Positions 42,212 through 51,011 of a stretch of 64,000 bases of DNA are shown in pieces (the first letter of the stretch is position 1; every line of letters starts with the position of its first letter). The position numbers were made by a program, and so were the translations under genes. The DNA comes from Actinosynnema pretiosum. Lineage in GTDB: Bacteria > Actinomycetota > Actinomycetes > Mycobacteriales > Pseudonocardiaceae. The DNA is taken from positions 124,001 through 188,000 of the forward strand of contig NZ_JAMTCF010000009.1 in the NCBI RefSeq assembly GCF_024171695.1, read 5' to 3'. The notes under the pieces were generated by a model that saw only the letters and a program-made list of their open reading frames with translations, had not been told where the DNA came from and searched no databases.

Positions 42212-43057
42212 GTGAGCCCCGTATCCGGATCAGGCAGGCTCGTCCTCGCCGCCACGCCCCTCGGTGACATCCGCGACGCGTCCCCCAAGCTGGTGGAAGC
42301 GCTGCGCACCGCCGACGTCATCGCCGCCGAGGACACCAGGAGACTGCGGTCCCTGGTCGCCGCGCTCGACGTGACACCGCCCGGACGGGTGGTCAGCTTC
42401 TACGACCAGGTCGAGACGAGCAGGTTGCCGGGCCTGCTGGAGTCGCTGCGTGGCGGCGCGACCGTGGTCCTGGTGACGGACGCCGGGATGCCGAGCGTCT
42501 CCGATCCGGGATTCCGCATCACGGCGGCGTGCGTGACCGAGGGCATCACCGTGACGTGCGTGCCGGGCCCGTCCGCCGTGACCACCGCCCTGGCCGTGTC
42601 GGGCCTGCCGTCGGACCGCTTCTGCTTCGAGGGCTTCCCGCCGCGCAAGCAGGGCGAGCGGCAGCGGTGGTTCGCGGGGTTGGCGGCGGAGCAGCGCACG
42701 TGCGTGTTCTTCGAGTCCCCGCACCGGTTGGCGGCGACGCTCGCGGACGCGGCCGAGGTGCTCGGCGGGGAGCGGCGGGCTGCGGTGTGCCGGGAGCTGA
42801 CGAAGACGTACGAGGAGGTGCGGCGGGGCGGGCTGGCGGAGCTGGCGGCGTGGGCCGAGGAGGGGGTGCGGGGGGAGATCACCGTGGTGCTGGAGGGGGC
42901 GGAGCCCGCGGAGGCGCCGTCGGTGGAGGTGCTGGTGGAGCGGGTGCTGGAGCTGGTGGCGGGCGGGGAGCGGATGAAGGCGGCGGCGGCGGCGGTGGCG
43001 GAGGCGGCGGGGGTGAGCAAGAAGGCGCTGTACGACGCGGCGGTCAGCCGTCCTTGA
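42212..43057 (+). CDS. rsmI: 16S rRNA (cytidine-1402 2'-O)-methyltransferase
   Basis: The product has 281 residues of the tetrapyrrole-methylase-like fold. LAATPLGD near the start, AAEDTRR, VTDAGMPSVSDPG and VPGPSAVTTALAVSGLP are canonical RsmI motifs, with FEGFPPRK in the middle. It methylates the ribose of C1402 in the decoding centre. The 3' end is Ala/Gly-rich (many GCG codons) and overlaps the convergent hypothetical gene by 14 bases. A diverged copy of its last 45 bases occurs at 43939-43984. Confidence 0.93.
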   Translation: MSPVSGSGRLVLAATPLGDIRDASPKLVEALRTADVIAAEDTRRLRSLVAALDVTPPGRVVSFYDQVETSRLPGLLESLRGGATVVLVTDAGMPSVSDPGFRITAACVTEGITVTCVPGPSAVTTALAVSGLPSDRFCFEGFPPRKQGERQRWFAGLAAEQRTCVFFESPHRLAATLADAAEVLGGERRAAVCRELTKTYEEVRRGGLAELAAWAEEGVRGEITVVLEGAEPAEAPSVEVLVERVLELVAGGERMKAAAAAVAEAAGVSKKALYDAAVSRP

Positions 43058-43511
43058 CGGGGGAGTCGGGGGCGGGGGAGTCGGGGGCGGCGGCGCGCTT
43101 GGCGGCCTCGCGCTCGGTGATGCGGGCGGGGAGGTCGAACCAGCAGATGTCGCCCATGTGGATGCGCTCGCCAGTGCGCAGGTGCTCGGCGACCTCGCGT
43201 TCGATGCGGGCGACGGACTCCTCCGGGGTGAGCGGCCACGGGCCGAAGCCGTCGGTGCGCCAACCGAGGTCGCCGGGGACGATCGTGCCTTCGAGGATCA
43301 GCTCCTTGGCCGCCTCGAAGGCGGTGCGCAGGACTTCGTCGTGGCCCCTCAGCGCGGTCTCGGCGAGGACCATGCCCTCGAACTCGGCGAAGTAGACGTA
43401 GTCGTAGTTCATCGCCTCGATGGCGTGCTCGCGCAGATCGGGGTCCACGGGGCAGTCCCGGCCTTTCGCGTTGAAGTGGATCTTCACGCGTTTCTCGTTC
43501 GTCGCCTGCAT
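43044..43511 (-). CDS. Acidic hypothetical protein A1 (candidate orphan immunity protein)
   Basis: The product is 155 residues from ATG 43511, or 134 from GTG 43448, the position equivalent to the start of its paralogue at 44340. Shared signature: VYFAEFEGMV, IVPGDLGW, PWPLTPEESVARIEREVAEHL and MGDICWFDLPARI. No recognised domain. The first 20 residues (KIHFNAKGRD) correspond to the C-terminus of protein B2 (KIHVNTKGWA) read through a lost stop (TGA to TGC), so they are a duplication scar. It is intact, while the adjacent copy of the B gene is broken. That is the pattern expected of an immunity gene kept after loss of its toxin, but the function is inferred. Confidence 0.6.
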   Translation of the reverse strand: MQATNEKRVKIHFNAKGRDCPVDPDLREHAIEAMNYDYVYFAEFEGMVLAETALRGHDEVLRTAFEAAKELILEGTIVPGDLGWRTDGFGPWPLTPEESVARIEREVAEHLRTGERIHMGDICWFDLPARITEREAAKRAAAPDSPAPDSPVKDG

Positions 43512-43524
43512 GTCGATGGCGGGT

Positions 43525-43938
43525 TCAGGGGGTGCTGGAGGACTCGGGGCGGTAACCGATCGTGGTGCCGTCCGGCAGCTGGTAGTAGAAGCCGTCGTAG
43601 TCGGGAGGCGAAATTCGCCGCCCTCCGCGCACCAGCGTCCGAAACGCGCCGTCCAGCTCCTCGGTGGAGCGCACCTCGCGCACTGGGTACCTCTTCCTGC
43701 CCGGTGCTGGGCGGCCGATGTTCGTCGCCCCCTTACTGGCGTGCCCGTGGGCGTCCTCGCTGTGGAGTCGGCCCACCGGGAGCCGCCACAGCGGGATGGC
43801 CGTCGCCCAGCAGGTGCTCCAGGTAGGCCTCCACGTGCTCCTCGGCCGCAGCGAGGCGGTCGAGCAGGGCCTCGGCGGCGCGGTGGCAGTGCGCGAAGGC
43901 CCCGAGCAGCTCGGCGGCGGTGCGCAGGAGGTCGCGGG
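43525..43938 (-). pseudogene. Broken copy (B1) of the putative toxin gene at 44344
   Basis: The region matches the gene at 44344-44964. The copy lacks the first 20 or so codons (homology stops sharply at 43938, where a copy of the rsmI 3' end begins). It carries an in-frame deletion of about 22 codons between two LL positions, and changes frame at about 43800 (one extra base before the ATCCCGCTGTGG that encodes PLWRLP). The C-terminus stops early after ESSSTP, where the intact gene continues for 22 residues. No usable start codon exists, so it is not expected to make a protein. Confidence 0.75.
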
Positions 43939-43965
43939 CAAGGAAGGCGCTGCGCGACGCGGCGG

Positions 43966-44340
43966 TCAGGCGTCCTTGACGGGCTCGTCCTTGCGGCGCT
44001 CGCGCTCGGCGATGCGGGCGGGGAGGTCGAACCAGCAGATGTCGCCCATGTCGGGATTGGTGCCCGCGCGCAGGTGCTCGGCGACCTCCCGCTCGATGCG
44101 GGCGACGGACTCCTCGGGGGTGAGCGGCCAGGGTGCGAAGTCCTCGTTGGCCCACCCCAGGTCGCCGGGGACGATGGCGCCTTCGAGGACGAGTTCGGTG
44201 GCAGCGGCGAGCGCGGCGCGCAGCACCTCAGCGTGGTCGGTCACGCCGGTGGACCTGATGACCATGCCCTCGAACTCGGCGAAGTAGACGTAGTCGTCGT
44301 TCGTCGCCTCGATGGCGCGCTCGCGCAGATCGGGTTCCAT
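43966..44340 (-). CDS. Acidic hypothetical protein A2 (candidate immunity protein)
   Basis: The product has 124 residues from ATG 44340, only 3 bases after the stop of B2. It is the paralogue of A1 (same DLRE-AIEA, YVYFAEFEGMV, GDLGW, PLTPEESVARIEREVAEHL, GDICWFDLPARIAE). It is rich in Glu and Asp and cytoplasmic, with no signal or membrane segment. Small acidic proteins encoded immediately after a protein with a toxin-like C-terminus are commonly immunity proteins. I recognise no family. Confidence 0.6.
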   Translation of the reverse strand: MEPDLRERAIEATNDDYVYFAEFEGMVIRSTGVTDHAEVLRAALAAATELVLEGAIVPGDLGWANEDFAPWPLTPEESVARIEREVAEHLRAGTNPDMGDICWFDLPARIAERERRKDEPVKDA

Positions 44341-44343
44341 CGT

Positions 44344-44964
44344 TCAGGCCCACCCCTTCGTGTTGACGTGGATCTTCAAGCTCGGCTCGCCCGGAACGTT
44401 CAGGTCGACGGTCGGTTCCGGTGTGCTCGAGGACTTGACCCGGTAGCCGATCGTCGTGCCATCGGGGAGCCGGTACAACAAGCCCCGATAACTGGGCTTG
44501 TGCACGCGTCGACCTCCGCGCACCAGGGCTCGGAACACGACGTCCAGCTCTTCGGTGGAGCGCACCTCGCGCACGGGCTCCTTCTTGCTCCCCCTCGCCG
44601 GACGGCCGATGCCCACGCCCTCGCGGTCGGTGTGGCCGTGCGCGTCCTCGCCGTGGAGCCGACCGACCGGCAGTCGCCACAGCGGCACCCCGTCGCCGTC
44701 GCCCAGCAGGTTCTCCAGGTACGACTCCAGGTGCTCCTCGGCCGCGCCGAGCCGGTCGAGCAGGGCCTCCGCCAGTCGGTGGCAGTGCGCGAAGGTTCCC
44801 AGCAGTTGGGAGGCATCCGGGTTCGACGAGCCGAGCAGGGTGGTGGTGAGGTCGGCGGTCGCCTCCTCCAGCAGGTCAGCGGTGGTGCGCAGGAGGTCGC
44901 GGGCGCTGTCTGTCTGGTCCGTGACCTGACGCAGCACCGCCGCTATCTCCGCCAGTAACGACAC
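44344..44964 (-). CDS. Putative polymorphic-toxin-like protein B2
   Basis: The product has 206 residues from GTG 44964. The first 95 residues are helical (repeated heptad-like Leu/Ala, with HCHRLAEALLDRL), reminiscent of WXG100-type or ESX-associated N-terminal regions. The C-terminal part (about 120-206) has REVRSTEELD, RLPDGTTIGYRVKSSSTPEP, TVDLNVPG and KIHVNTKG. This LPDGT-x-IGYR...TxDLNVP...KIHV pattern resembles C-terminal modules of actinobacterial polymorphic toxins, recalled without a family name. No signal peptide. Toxin activity is an inference. The gene forms a pair with A2 and has a broken twin at 43525-43938. Confidence 0.5.
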   Translation of the reverse strand: MSLLAEIAAVLRQVTDQTDSARDLLRTTADLLEEATADLTTTLLGSSNPDASQLLGTFAHCHRLAEALLDRLGAAEEHLESYLENLLGDGDGVPLWRLPVGRLHGEDAHGHTDREGVGIGRPARGSKKEPVREVRSTEELDVVFRALVRGGRRVHKPSYRGLLYRLPDGTTIGYRVKSSSTPEPTVDLNVPGEPSLKIHVNTKGWA

Positions 44965-45047
44965 CCGGTCACCCTATCCTCACCCTCCGTCGCAAACCCT
45001 TCGGATTAACCGCCCCGGCCCGTCGAAAACCGCTGGAGGCAACTCCG

Positions 45048-45053
45048 TAGGCT
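45048..45053 (+). promoter_or_regulatory. -10 element of a leaderless metG transcript
   Basis: TAGGCT ends 6 bases before ATG 45060; no ribosome site. Confidence 0.5.
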
Positions 45054-45059
45054 GGTCGC

Positions 45060-46850
45060 ATGAGTGCCTCCGTGCTGACCGCGGTGGCGTGGCCCTACGC
45101 GAACGGCCCACGCCACATCGGTCACGTTTCCGGCTTCGGTGTCCCCTCCGACGTGTTCTCCCGCTACATGCGCATGTCGGGCCACCGGGTGCTCATGGTC
45201 AGCGGCACCGACGAGCACGGGACGCCCATCTCCGTCCAGGCGGAGAAGGAGGGGCTGTCCGTCCGCGCGCTCGCCGACAAGTACAACCGCGTCATCGCCG
45301 AGGACCTGCAGGGGCTCGGGCTGTCCTACGACCTGTTCACCCGCACCACCACCGGCAACCACTACAACGTCACCCAGGAGCTCTTCCTGGCCATGTGGCG
45401 CAACGGCTACGTCGTGGCCAAGACCGGCAAGGGCGCCATCAGCCCCTCCACCGGCCGCACGCTGCCCGACCGCTACATCGAGGGCACCTGCCCGCTCTGC
45501 GGCTACGACGGCGCGCGCGGCGACCAGTGCGACAACTGCGGCAACCAGCTCGACCCGGTCGACCTCAAGAACCCGCGCTCGCGCATCAACGGCGAGACCC
45601 CCAAGTTCGTCGAGACCGAGCACCTCTACCTCGACCTGCCGCAGTTCATCGACTCGCTCGGCTCGTGGCTCCAGACCCGCTCCGAGTGGCGGCCGAACGT
45701 GCTCAAGTTCAGCCAGAACCTCATCGGCGACCTCCGCCCCCGCGCGATCACCCGCGACCTCGACTGGGGCATCCCGATCCCGCTCGACGGCTGGAGCGAC
45801 CAGTCGATGAAGCGGTTCTACGTCTGGTTCGACGCGGTCATCGGCTACTTCTCGGCGTCCGTCGAGTGGGCCCGGCGCAGCGGGAACCCGGACGCGTGGC
45901 GCGAGTTCTGGACCGGTGACGCCCAGGCCTACTACTTCATGGGCAAGGACAACATCGTCTTCCACTCGCTCATCTGGCCGTCGCTGCTCCTGGGCAACAA
46001 CGGCGAGGGCGCGAAGGGCGGCGAGCCCGGCTCCTACGGGAAGCTGAACCTGCCGACCGAGGTCGTCTCCAGCGAGTTCCTCACCATGAGCGGCTCGAAG
46101 TTCTCCACCTCGCGGGGGACCGTCATCTACGTGACGGACTTCCTGCGCGACTTCGGGCCGGACGCGCTGCGCTACTTCATCGCGTCCGCCGGGCCGGAGA
46201 ACCAGGACACCGACTTCACCTGGGAGGAGTTCGTGCGGCGCACGAACTTCGAGCTGGCGAACGAGTGGGGCAACCTGGTCAACCGCTCCATCTCCATGGC
46301 GCACAAGAACGTCGGCGCGGTGCCGACGCCGACCGCGCCCACGGCGGCCGACCACGAGCTGCTGGAGACCTCCCGCCGGGCGTTCGGCGTGGTGGGCGAC
46401 CACCTGCGCCGCTCGCGCTTCAAGGCGGCCTCCTCGGAGGCGATGCGGGTGGTCGGCGCGGCCAACCGCTACCTGTCCGACCAGGAGCCGTGGAAGCTCA
46501 AGGACGACCCGGCGCGCCGCGACACCGTGCTGCACACCGCGCTCCAGGTCGTGCAGGACGCCAACACGCTGCTCACGCCGTTCCTGCCGCACTCCGCGCA
46601 GAAGGTGCACGAGCTGCTGGGCGGCACGGGCGTGTGGGCGGCGCAGCCGCAGATCACCGAGGTGACCGACCTGGACGTGCCCGAGCGCGAGTACCCGGTG
46701 CTGACCGGCGACTACGCGTCCGAGCAGGCCCGCTGGGAGTCCACCCCGATCGAGGTGGGCCGCCCGCTGGCCAAGCCGGCCCCGCTGTTCGCCAAGCTCG
46801 ACCCCGAGCTGGGCGAGACCGGTCCCGAGTGGGCCCCGATCGTCAAGTGA
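45060..46850 (+). CDS. metG: Methionyl-tRNA synthetase
   Basis: The product has 596 residues, class I. The HIGH motif is H19-I-G-H22 and the KMSKS loop is the variant K347-FSTS. A zinc insertion has CPLC and CDNC pairs (about 141-165). The anticodon-binding helical domain ends the protein; there is no C-terminal dimerisation/tRNA-binding extension, so it is the compact form. The ATG lies 6 bases after a -10 element. The stop overlaps tatD (GTGA). Confidence 0.95.
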   Translation: MSASVLTAVAWPYANGPRHIGHVSGFGVPSDVFSRYMRMSGHRVLMVSGTDEHGTPISVQAEKEGLSVRALADKYNRVIAEDLQGLGLSYDLFTRTTTGNHYNVTQELFLAMWRNGYVVAKTGKGAISPSTGRTLPDRYIEGTCPLCGYDGARGDQCDNCGNQLDPVDLKNPRSRINGETPKFVETEHLYLDLPQFIDSLGSWLQTRSEWRPNVLKFSQNLIGDLRPRAITRDLDWGIPIPLDGWSDQSMKRFYVWFDAVIGYFSASVEWARRSGNPDAWREFWTGDAQAYYFMGKDNIVFHSLIWPSLLLGNNGEGAKGGEPGSYGKLNLPTEVVSSEFLTMSGSKFSTSRGTVIYVTDFLRDFGPDALRYFIASAGPENQDTDFTWEEFVRRTNFELANEWGNLVNRSISMAHKNVGAVPTPTAPTAADHELLETSRRAFGVVGDHLRRSRFKAASSEAMRVVGAANRYLSDQEPWKLKDDPARRDTVLHTALQVVQDANTLLTPFLPHSAQKVHELLGGTGVWAAQPQITEVTDLDVPEREYPVLTGDYASEQARWESTPIEVGRPLAKPAPLFAKLDPELGETGPEWAPIVK

Positions 46851-47671
46851 CACCACGTCGCGGGGAACGACCGCCGGCGCCGGAGACCCTTCCGGCGCCG
46901 GCGGTCGACGCCCACACCCACCTGGACGCCTGCGGCGCGAAGACCGCCGAGGACGTCCGGGCGATGCTGGACCGGGCCGAGGCCGCGGGCGTCAGCCGGG
47001 TCGTCACGGTCGCCGACGACCTCGCGGCGGCGCGCTGGGCCGCCGAGGCGGCCACCTGGGACGACCGGGTCTACGCGGCGGTGGCGCTGCACCCGACCCG
47101 CACGTCCGACTTCTCCGACGCGGACCGGGCCGAGCTGGCCGAGCTGGCCGCCCGGCCGCGCGTGGTCGCGGTCGGCGAGACGGGCCTGGACTACTACTGG
47201 GACTACGCCCCGCGCGACGCCCAGCAGGAGGCCTTCCGCTGGCACATCGAGCTGGCCAAGCGGGTCGGCAAGCCGCTGATGATCCACGACCGGGACGCGC
47301 ACGCCGACGTCCTGGCCGCGCTGGACGCCGAGGGCGCCCCGGAGAAGGTGGTGTTCCACTGCTTCTCCGGTGACCTCGACTTCGCGCGCGCGTGCGTGGA
47401 GCGCGGGTTCGTCCTGTCCTTCGCGGGACCGGTGACCTTCCGCAACTCCTCGGCGCTGCGCGAGGCGGCGGCCTGGGTGCCCTCGGGGCAGCTGCTCGTG
47501 GAGACGGACGCGCCGTTCCTCACCCCGCACCCCTTCAGGGGACGGCCGAACGAGCCCTACTGCGTCAACTACACGCTGCGCGAGCTTGCCACTCTGCGTC
47601 ACGTGGAATTGATCACCCTTGCCAATGAAGTCACTCGAACCGCCGAAAATGTTTTCGGAATAGGGGCCTGA
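46847..47671 (+). CDS. tatD: TatD-family metal-dependent DNase
   Basis: The product has 274 residues. The amidohydrolase-like TIM barrel starts with DAHTHLD (H23, H25 metal ligands). [24 protein letters not shown] and [10 protein letters not shown] are the remaining metal and catalytic motifs. It is a 3'-5' exonuclease/deoxyribonuclease family. The GTG start overlaps the metG stop, and rpfB and ksgA follow, an order conserved in mycobacteria. Confidence 0.93.
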   Translation: MTPRRGERPPAPETLPAPAVDAHTHLDACGAKTAEDVRAMLDRAEAAGVSRVVTVADDLAAARWAAEAATWDDRVYAAVALHPTRTSDFSDADRAELAELAARPRVVAVGETGLDYYWDYAPRDAQQEAFRWHIELAKRVGKPLMIHDRDAHADVLAALDAEGAPEKVVFHCFSGDLDFARACVERGFVLSFAGPVTFRNSSALREAAAWVPSGQLLVETDAPFLTPHPFRGRPNEPYCVNYTLRELATLRHVELITLANEVTRTAENVFGIGA

Positions 47672-47688
47672 AACCACTCTTAGTGGTT
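47672..47688 (+). terminator. Short hairpin right after tatD
   Basis: AACCACT (47672-47678) and AGTGGTT (47682-47688) pair perfectly around CTT, beginning at the base after the tatD stop. It is weak but well placed as a terminator. Confidence 0.45.
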
Positions 47689-47969
47689 ACTGCTGCCAAT
47701 GGGTGACAGGGTTGCTCCCCTATGGGTGTGATGCGACACACAATCCGGAATGGGGGTGTTTGCAGAACCCCCGCCCACCCGTTACGGTCCCGTGACCGTG
47801 CCCCTCTTGCGCGACGGGGGCACCGGACCCGTTGTCGGGGCGGGAACCGGCACCAGGAGCGAGAAGTCGGAACCGAGCGAACGAAGGAGCTGTCGGCGGA
47901 TCAGGAGCTGACCACTGGCAGCCCGCGCGCGGAGCCCGTGCTTTGCGCCTTCAGGAGGTATGGACACCC
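47689..47969 (+). promoter_or_regulatory. Leader region of rpfB
   Basis: 281 bases without a gene precede rpfB. A TACGGT (47783-47788) overlaps an inverted repeat ACGGTC/GACCGT (47784-47789 and 47794-47799), which could be a promoter with an operator. AGGAGG (47953-47958) is the ribosome site. The core sequences of a ydaO (c-di-AMP) riboswitch, common upstream of rpf genes, were not found. Confidence 0.35.
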
Positions 47970-49385
47970 GTGACGTTCTTCAACCAGGACACCGACTGGT
48001 TCACGCCGGTCAGACCCGACACCGCGGTCGCCGTCGTGGACCGGCCGTTCGAGGAGTGGGACACCGCCGTCTTCTCGATCACGCCGGAAGACGTGATGGA
48101 GGCCCTGGGCCCGCAGGCCGACCAGGTGCTGGCCGACGCTGACGTCGACGTCGACGAGCTCATCCGCCTGATCAACGCGGAGACCACCCTCCTCCCGCCG
48201 ATCATCATCCCCGACGAGGTCTCCCAGGACCGCGTCGCGCTCGCGGCCGAGGAGCCCGACGCGCCGCCCGCCGCCCTGGTCGAGGCCGCCGGGAAGTGGA
48301 AGCGCCGCTTCCTCAAGGCCGCGGTCGCCACCGTGCTGGTCACCATCTCCGGCGGCGGCGCCACCGCCATCGCCATGGACAAGTCGGTCACCGTCGACAT
48401 CGACGGCCAGGCCCACACCGTCCGCACCTACGAGTCCACCGTCGGCGAGATCCTCGCCGACGAGGGCATCGCGATCGGCGAGCACGACGCGCTCAGCCCC
48501 TCCCCGCAGGCCAAGGTCGGCGACGGCGGCAAGATCAGCCTCGACCGGGGCCGCCAGGTCAAGGTCACCGTCGACGGCGAGCAGCGCGAGGGCTGGGTCC
48601 GCTCCGTCAACGTCGCCGAGGCGCTCGACCAGCTCGGCGTCAGCGCGGGCGAGGGCTCCTGGTTCTCCGCCGCCCGCGACGCCGACGTGCCCCTGGAGGG
48701 CATGTCGCTGGAGGTCAAGAGCCTCAAGGCGGTCACCGTCTTCGACGGCGCGAACGAGCCCCGCCAGCTCCAGACCACCGCGCTCACCGTCCAGGAGCTC
48801 CTGGACTCCGAGAACCTCACCCTCGGCCCGGACGACCGGGTCGAGTCGGCGCTGGACCTGCGCATCAGCAACGGCGCGGAGATCCACATCAGCCGCACCG
48901 GGGTGTCCGTGATCAACGCGACCGAGGCCATCGCGCCGCCGGTCGAGGAGGTCACCGACGCGAACATGATGAAGGGCACCAAGGAGACCGTCGAGGCGGG
49001 CGAGCCCGGCGAGCAGATCGTCACCTACCGCGTCACGGTCAAGAACGGCAAGGAGACCGGCCGGGAGAAGCTCGGCGTCAAGGTCACCAAGGAAGCCAAG
49101 CCCAAGAAGGTCAAGGTCGGCACGAAGCTGCCGCCGGACGGCGCCGTGTGGGACTCGCTCGCCAAGTGCGAGGCGGGCGGCAACTGGGCCATCAACACCG
49201 GCAACGGCTACTACGGCGGGCTCCAGTTCAACAAGAGCACCTGGGACGCCTACGGCGGCAGCGCGTACGCGGCGTACCCGCACCAGGCCAGCCGCGAGCA
49301 GCAGATCGCGATCGCGACGAAGCTGCGCGACGCCCGAGGCGGCTACTCGGCGTGGCCCGGTTGCAGCTCCAAACTGGGGCTCTGA
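47970..49385 (+). CDS. rpfB: Resuscitation-promoting factor RpfB
   Basis: The product has 471 residues from GTG 47970, 11 bases after AGGAGG. A cytoplasmic N-terminal part of about 105 residues, unusually long and acidic, is followed by a transmembrane helix (about 112-135). Outside are three DUF348 repeats (about 137-305), a G5 domain (about 310-385) and the lysozyme-like Rpf domain with catalytic E401 in KCEAGGNW. It cleaves peptidoglycan glycan strands and promotes growth resumption from dormancy. Hairpin repeats begin 14 bases after the stop. Confidence 0.92.
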   Translation: MTFFNQDTDWFTPVRPDTAVAVVDRPFEEWDTAVFSITPEDVMEALGPQADQVLADADVDVDELIRLINAETTLLPPIIIPDEVSQDRVALAAEEPDAPPAALVEAAGKWKRRFLKAAVATVLVTISGGGATAIAMDKSVTVDIDGQAHTVRTYESTVGEILADEGIAIGEHDALSPSPQAKVGDGGKISLDRGRQVKVTVDGEQREGWVRSVNVAEALDQLGVSAGEGSWFSAARDADVPLEGMSLEVKSLKAVTVFDGANEPRQLQTTALTVQELLDSENLTLGPDDRVESALDLRISNGAEIHISRTGVSVINATEAIAPPVEEVTDANMMKGTKETVEAGEPGEQIVTYRVTVKNGKETGREKLGVKVTKEAKPKKVKVGTKLPPDGAVWDSLAKCEAGGNWAINTGNGYYGGLQFNKSTWDAYGGSAYAAYPHQASREQQIAIATKLRDARGGYSAWPGCSSKLGL

Positions 49386-49399
49386 CTGTGACATTTCTA

Positions 49400-49612
49400 G
49401 AAGCGGAGGCCTGACCGACCAGGAGGTAAAGCGTCTCCTGGTCGGTCACCGCTCCGCTTCACTGCGACATTCCTAGAAGCGGAGGCCTGACTGCCCAGGA
49501 GGAAAAGCGCCTCCTGTGCAGCCACCGCTCCGCTTCACTGCGACATTCCTAGAAGCGGAGGCCTGACTGCCCAGGAGGAAAAGCGCCTCCTGTGCAGCCA
49601 CCGCTCCGCTTC
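49400..49612. repeat. Hairpin repeat array B: three units
   Basis: Units at 49400-49460, 49476-49536 and 49552-49612 (61 bases each, period 76). All share the outer arms GAAGCGGAG/CTCCGCTTC with array A, and an AAAGCG-type loop. In the first unit the inner stem is TGACCGACCAGGAG with a perfect complement, different from array A in sequence but not in pairing. Units two and three are identical to each other and carry two mismatches in the inner stem. The array lies between rpfB and ksgA. Confidence 0.85.
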
Positions 49613-49633
49613 ACGGAGCGGGTCCGAAGGTTT

Positions 49634-49673
49634 GCCGAAGGCCCCCTGCGCGTCCGGCGCGGGGGCCTTCGGC
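49634..49673 (+). terminator. Terminator-like hairpin before ksgA
   Basis: GCCGAAGGCCCCC-TGCGC (49634-49651) pairs with 49657-49673 with one bulge and a 5-base loop. Together with array B it would isolate rpfB from ksgA. Confidence 0.6.
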
Positions 49674-49718
49674 GTTACCGGGGGCGGGGTGGGTGTGGCC
49701 ATCGTGGACAATGGTTCG

Positions 49719-50615
49719 GTGAGCGAAGCCCCCACCGGCACCCCGCAGAGCGACCCCGGCGCGGCATCGGCGCTGCTGGGCCCGGCGGACGTGCGCAGGC
49801 TCGCCGCCGAGCTGGACGTCCGGCCGACCAAGAAGCTCGGCCAGAACTTCGTGCACGACCCCAACACCGTCCGCAAGATCGTCGCCGCCGCGAACCTGCG
49901 GCCCGACGACGTGGTGCTGGAGGTCGGCCCCGGCCTCGGCTCGCTCACCCTCGCCCTGCTCCCGGCCTGCGCGAACCTGGTCGCCGTCGAGATCGACCCG
50001 GTGCTCGCCGCGCGCCTGCCGGCCACCGCCGCCGAGCGCGCCCCGTCGCTGGCCGCGAACCTGTCGGTGGTCACCGCCGACGCGATGCGCGTCACCGCCG
50101 ACCAGCTCCCGCACGCGCCGACCGCGCTCGTCGCGAACCTGCCGTACAACGTCGCCGTGCCCGTCGTGCTGCACCTGCTCGCCGAGCTGCCGTCGCTGCG
50201 CACCGGTCTGGTGATGGTGCAGTCCGAAGTCGCCGACCGGATGGCCGCAGGCCCCGGCTCCAAGGTCTACGGGGTGCCCAGCGTCAAGCTCGCCTGGTAC
50301 GCCGACGCCCGCCGCGCCGGTCCCGTCGGGCGCTCGGTGTTCTGGCCGGTGCCCAACGTGGACTCCGCGCTGGTCGGCTTCACCCGCCGCGACACCCCGC
50401 TGTCCGACGTGCCGCGCGAGGTGCTGTTCCCGCTGGTGGACGCCGCTTTCGCGCAGCGCCGCAAGACCCTGCGCGCCGCCCTGTCCGGCTGGGCTGGCTC
50501 CGCCGCCGAGGCCGAGCGCAGGCTCGTCGCCGCGGGCGTGGACCCCTCCGCCAGGGGCGAGCAGCTGGCCGTCGCCGACTTCGTCCGGATCGCCGAGGTC
50601 CCGGTCCGTCACTGA
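49719..50615 (+). CDS. ksgA: 16S rRNA dimethyladenosine transferase
   Basis: The product has 298 residues and dimethylates A1518 and A1519 of 16S r[25 protein letters not shown] (SAM motif I), VEIDPVLA and NLPYNVAVP (catalytic motif) are canonical, with the C-terminal helical domain containing [12 protein letters not shown] 49719 is chosen because a GACAAT (49707-49712) lies 6 bases upstream; GTG 49704 would add five residues. An rpfB-ksgA-ispE order is typical of actinobacteria, here interrupted by the methionine transporter. Confidence 0.94.
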   Translation: MSEAPTGTPQSDPGAASALLGPADVRRLAAELDVRPTKKLGQNFVHDPNTVRKIVAAANLRPDDVVLEVGPGLGSLTLALLPACANLVAVEIDPVLAARLPATAAERAPSLAANLSVVTADAMRVTADQLPHAPTALVANLPYNVAVPVVLHLLAELPSLRTGLVMVQSEVADRMAAGPGSKVYGVPSVKLAWYADARRAGPVGRSVFWPVPNVDSALVGFTRRDTPLSDVPREVLFPLVDAAFAQRRKTLRAALSGWAGSAAEAERRLVAAGVDPSARGEQLAVADFVRIAEVPVRH

Positions 50616-50705
50616 CCGTTGATCTTTCGGCCGACAGTGTGATCTGACGAACGATCCTCTTACAGGCTTGCGTCAGGCGCGTTTCATCGGGTCTACTCGT
50701 TCCTG

Positions 50706-50792
50706 CCATCCCGAGCGGCCGAGAGACCTGGCTCTACGACGCCGCAGCAACCACCCTCCCAAGGGGGCAGGTGCTTCCGCCAGGGTCGATGG
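50706..50792 (+). ncRNA. SAM-I (S-box) riboswitch of the methionine transporter operon
   Basis: The P1 stem pairs CCATC (50706-50710) with GATGG (50788-50792). Inside are the core strings CGAGCGGCCGAGAGACCTGG, CGCAGCAACCA and GGTGCTTCCGCCAGG, matching the S-box layout with kink-turn GAGAGAC and the AGCAACC junction. SAM binding would repress the downstream metNIQ genes. The remaining 220 bases to metN hold the expression platform. No small gene is supported. Confidence 0.85.
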
Positions 50793-51011
50793 AGGATCAC
50801 GTGCCCACGATGCGAATGCTCACGCGCAGGCGAGTAGTCGACCACGGCCGCCGCACGGCGACCGCCTGTCGCACCTGCCTCGTCTAGAGCGCATCCCCCC
50901 AGGCACTTCGTCGTCCCCTCTCTCCAGCAGCGGGACAACCACACCCTGAACTGGTCCCCGGTCGCCCACGCCACGAGCGTGCGCCGCCGCACGCAGTCGT
51001 GGAGCGAAAAC

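Noticed and set aside
47689..47969. c-di-AMP (ydaO) riboswitch before rpfB
   Set aside because: Looked for because it often precedes rpf genes, but the conserved core strings are absent.
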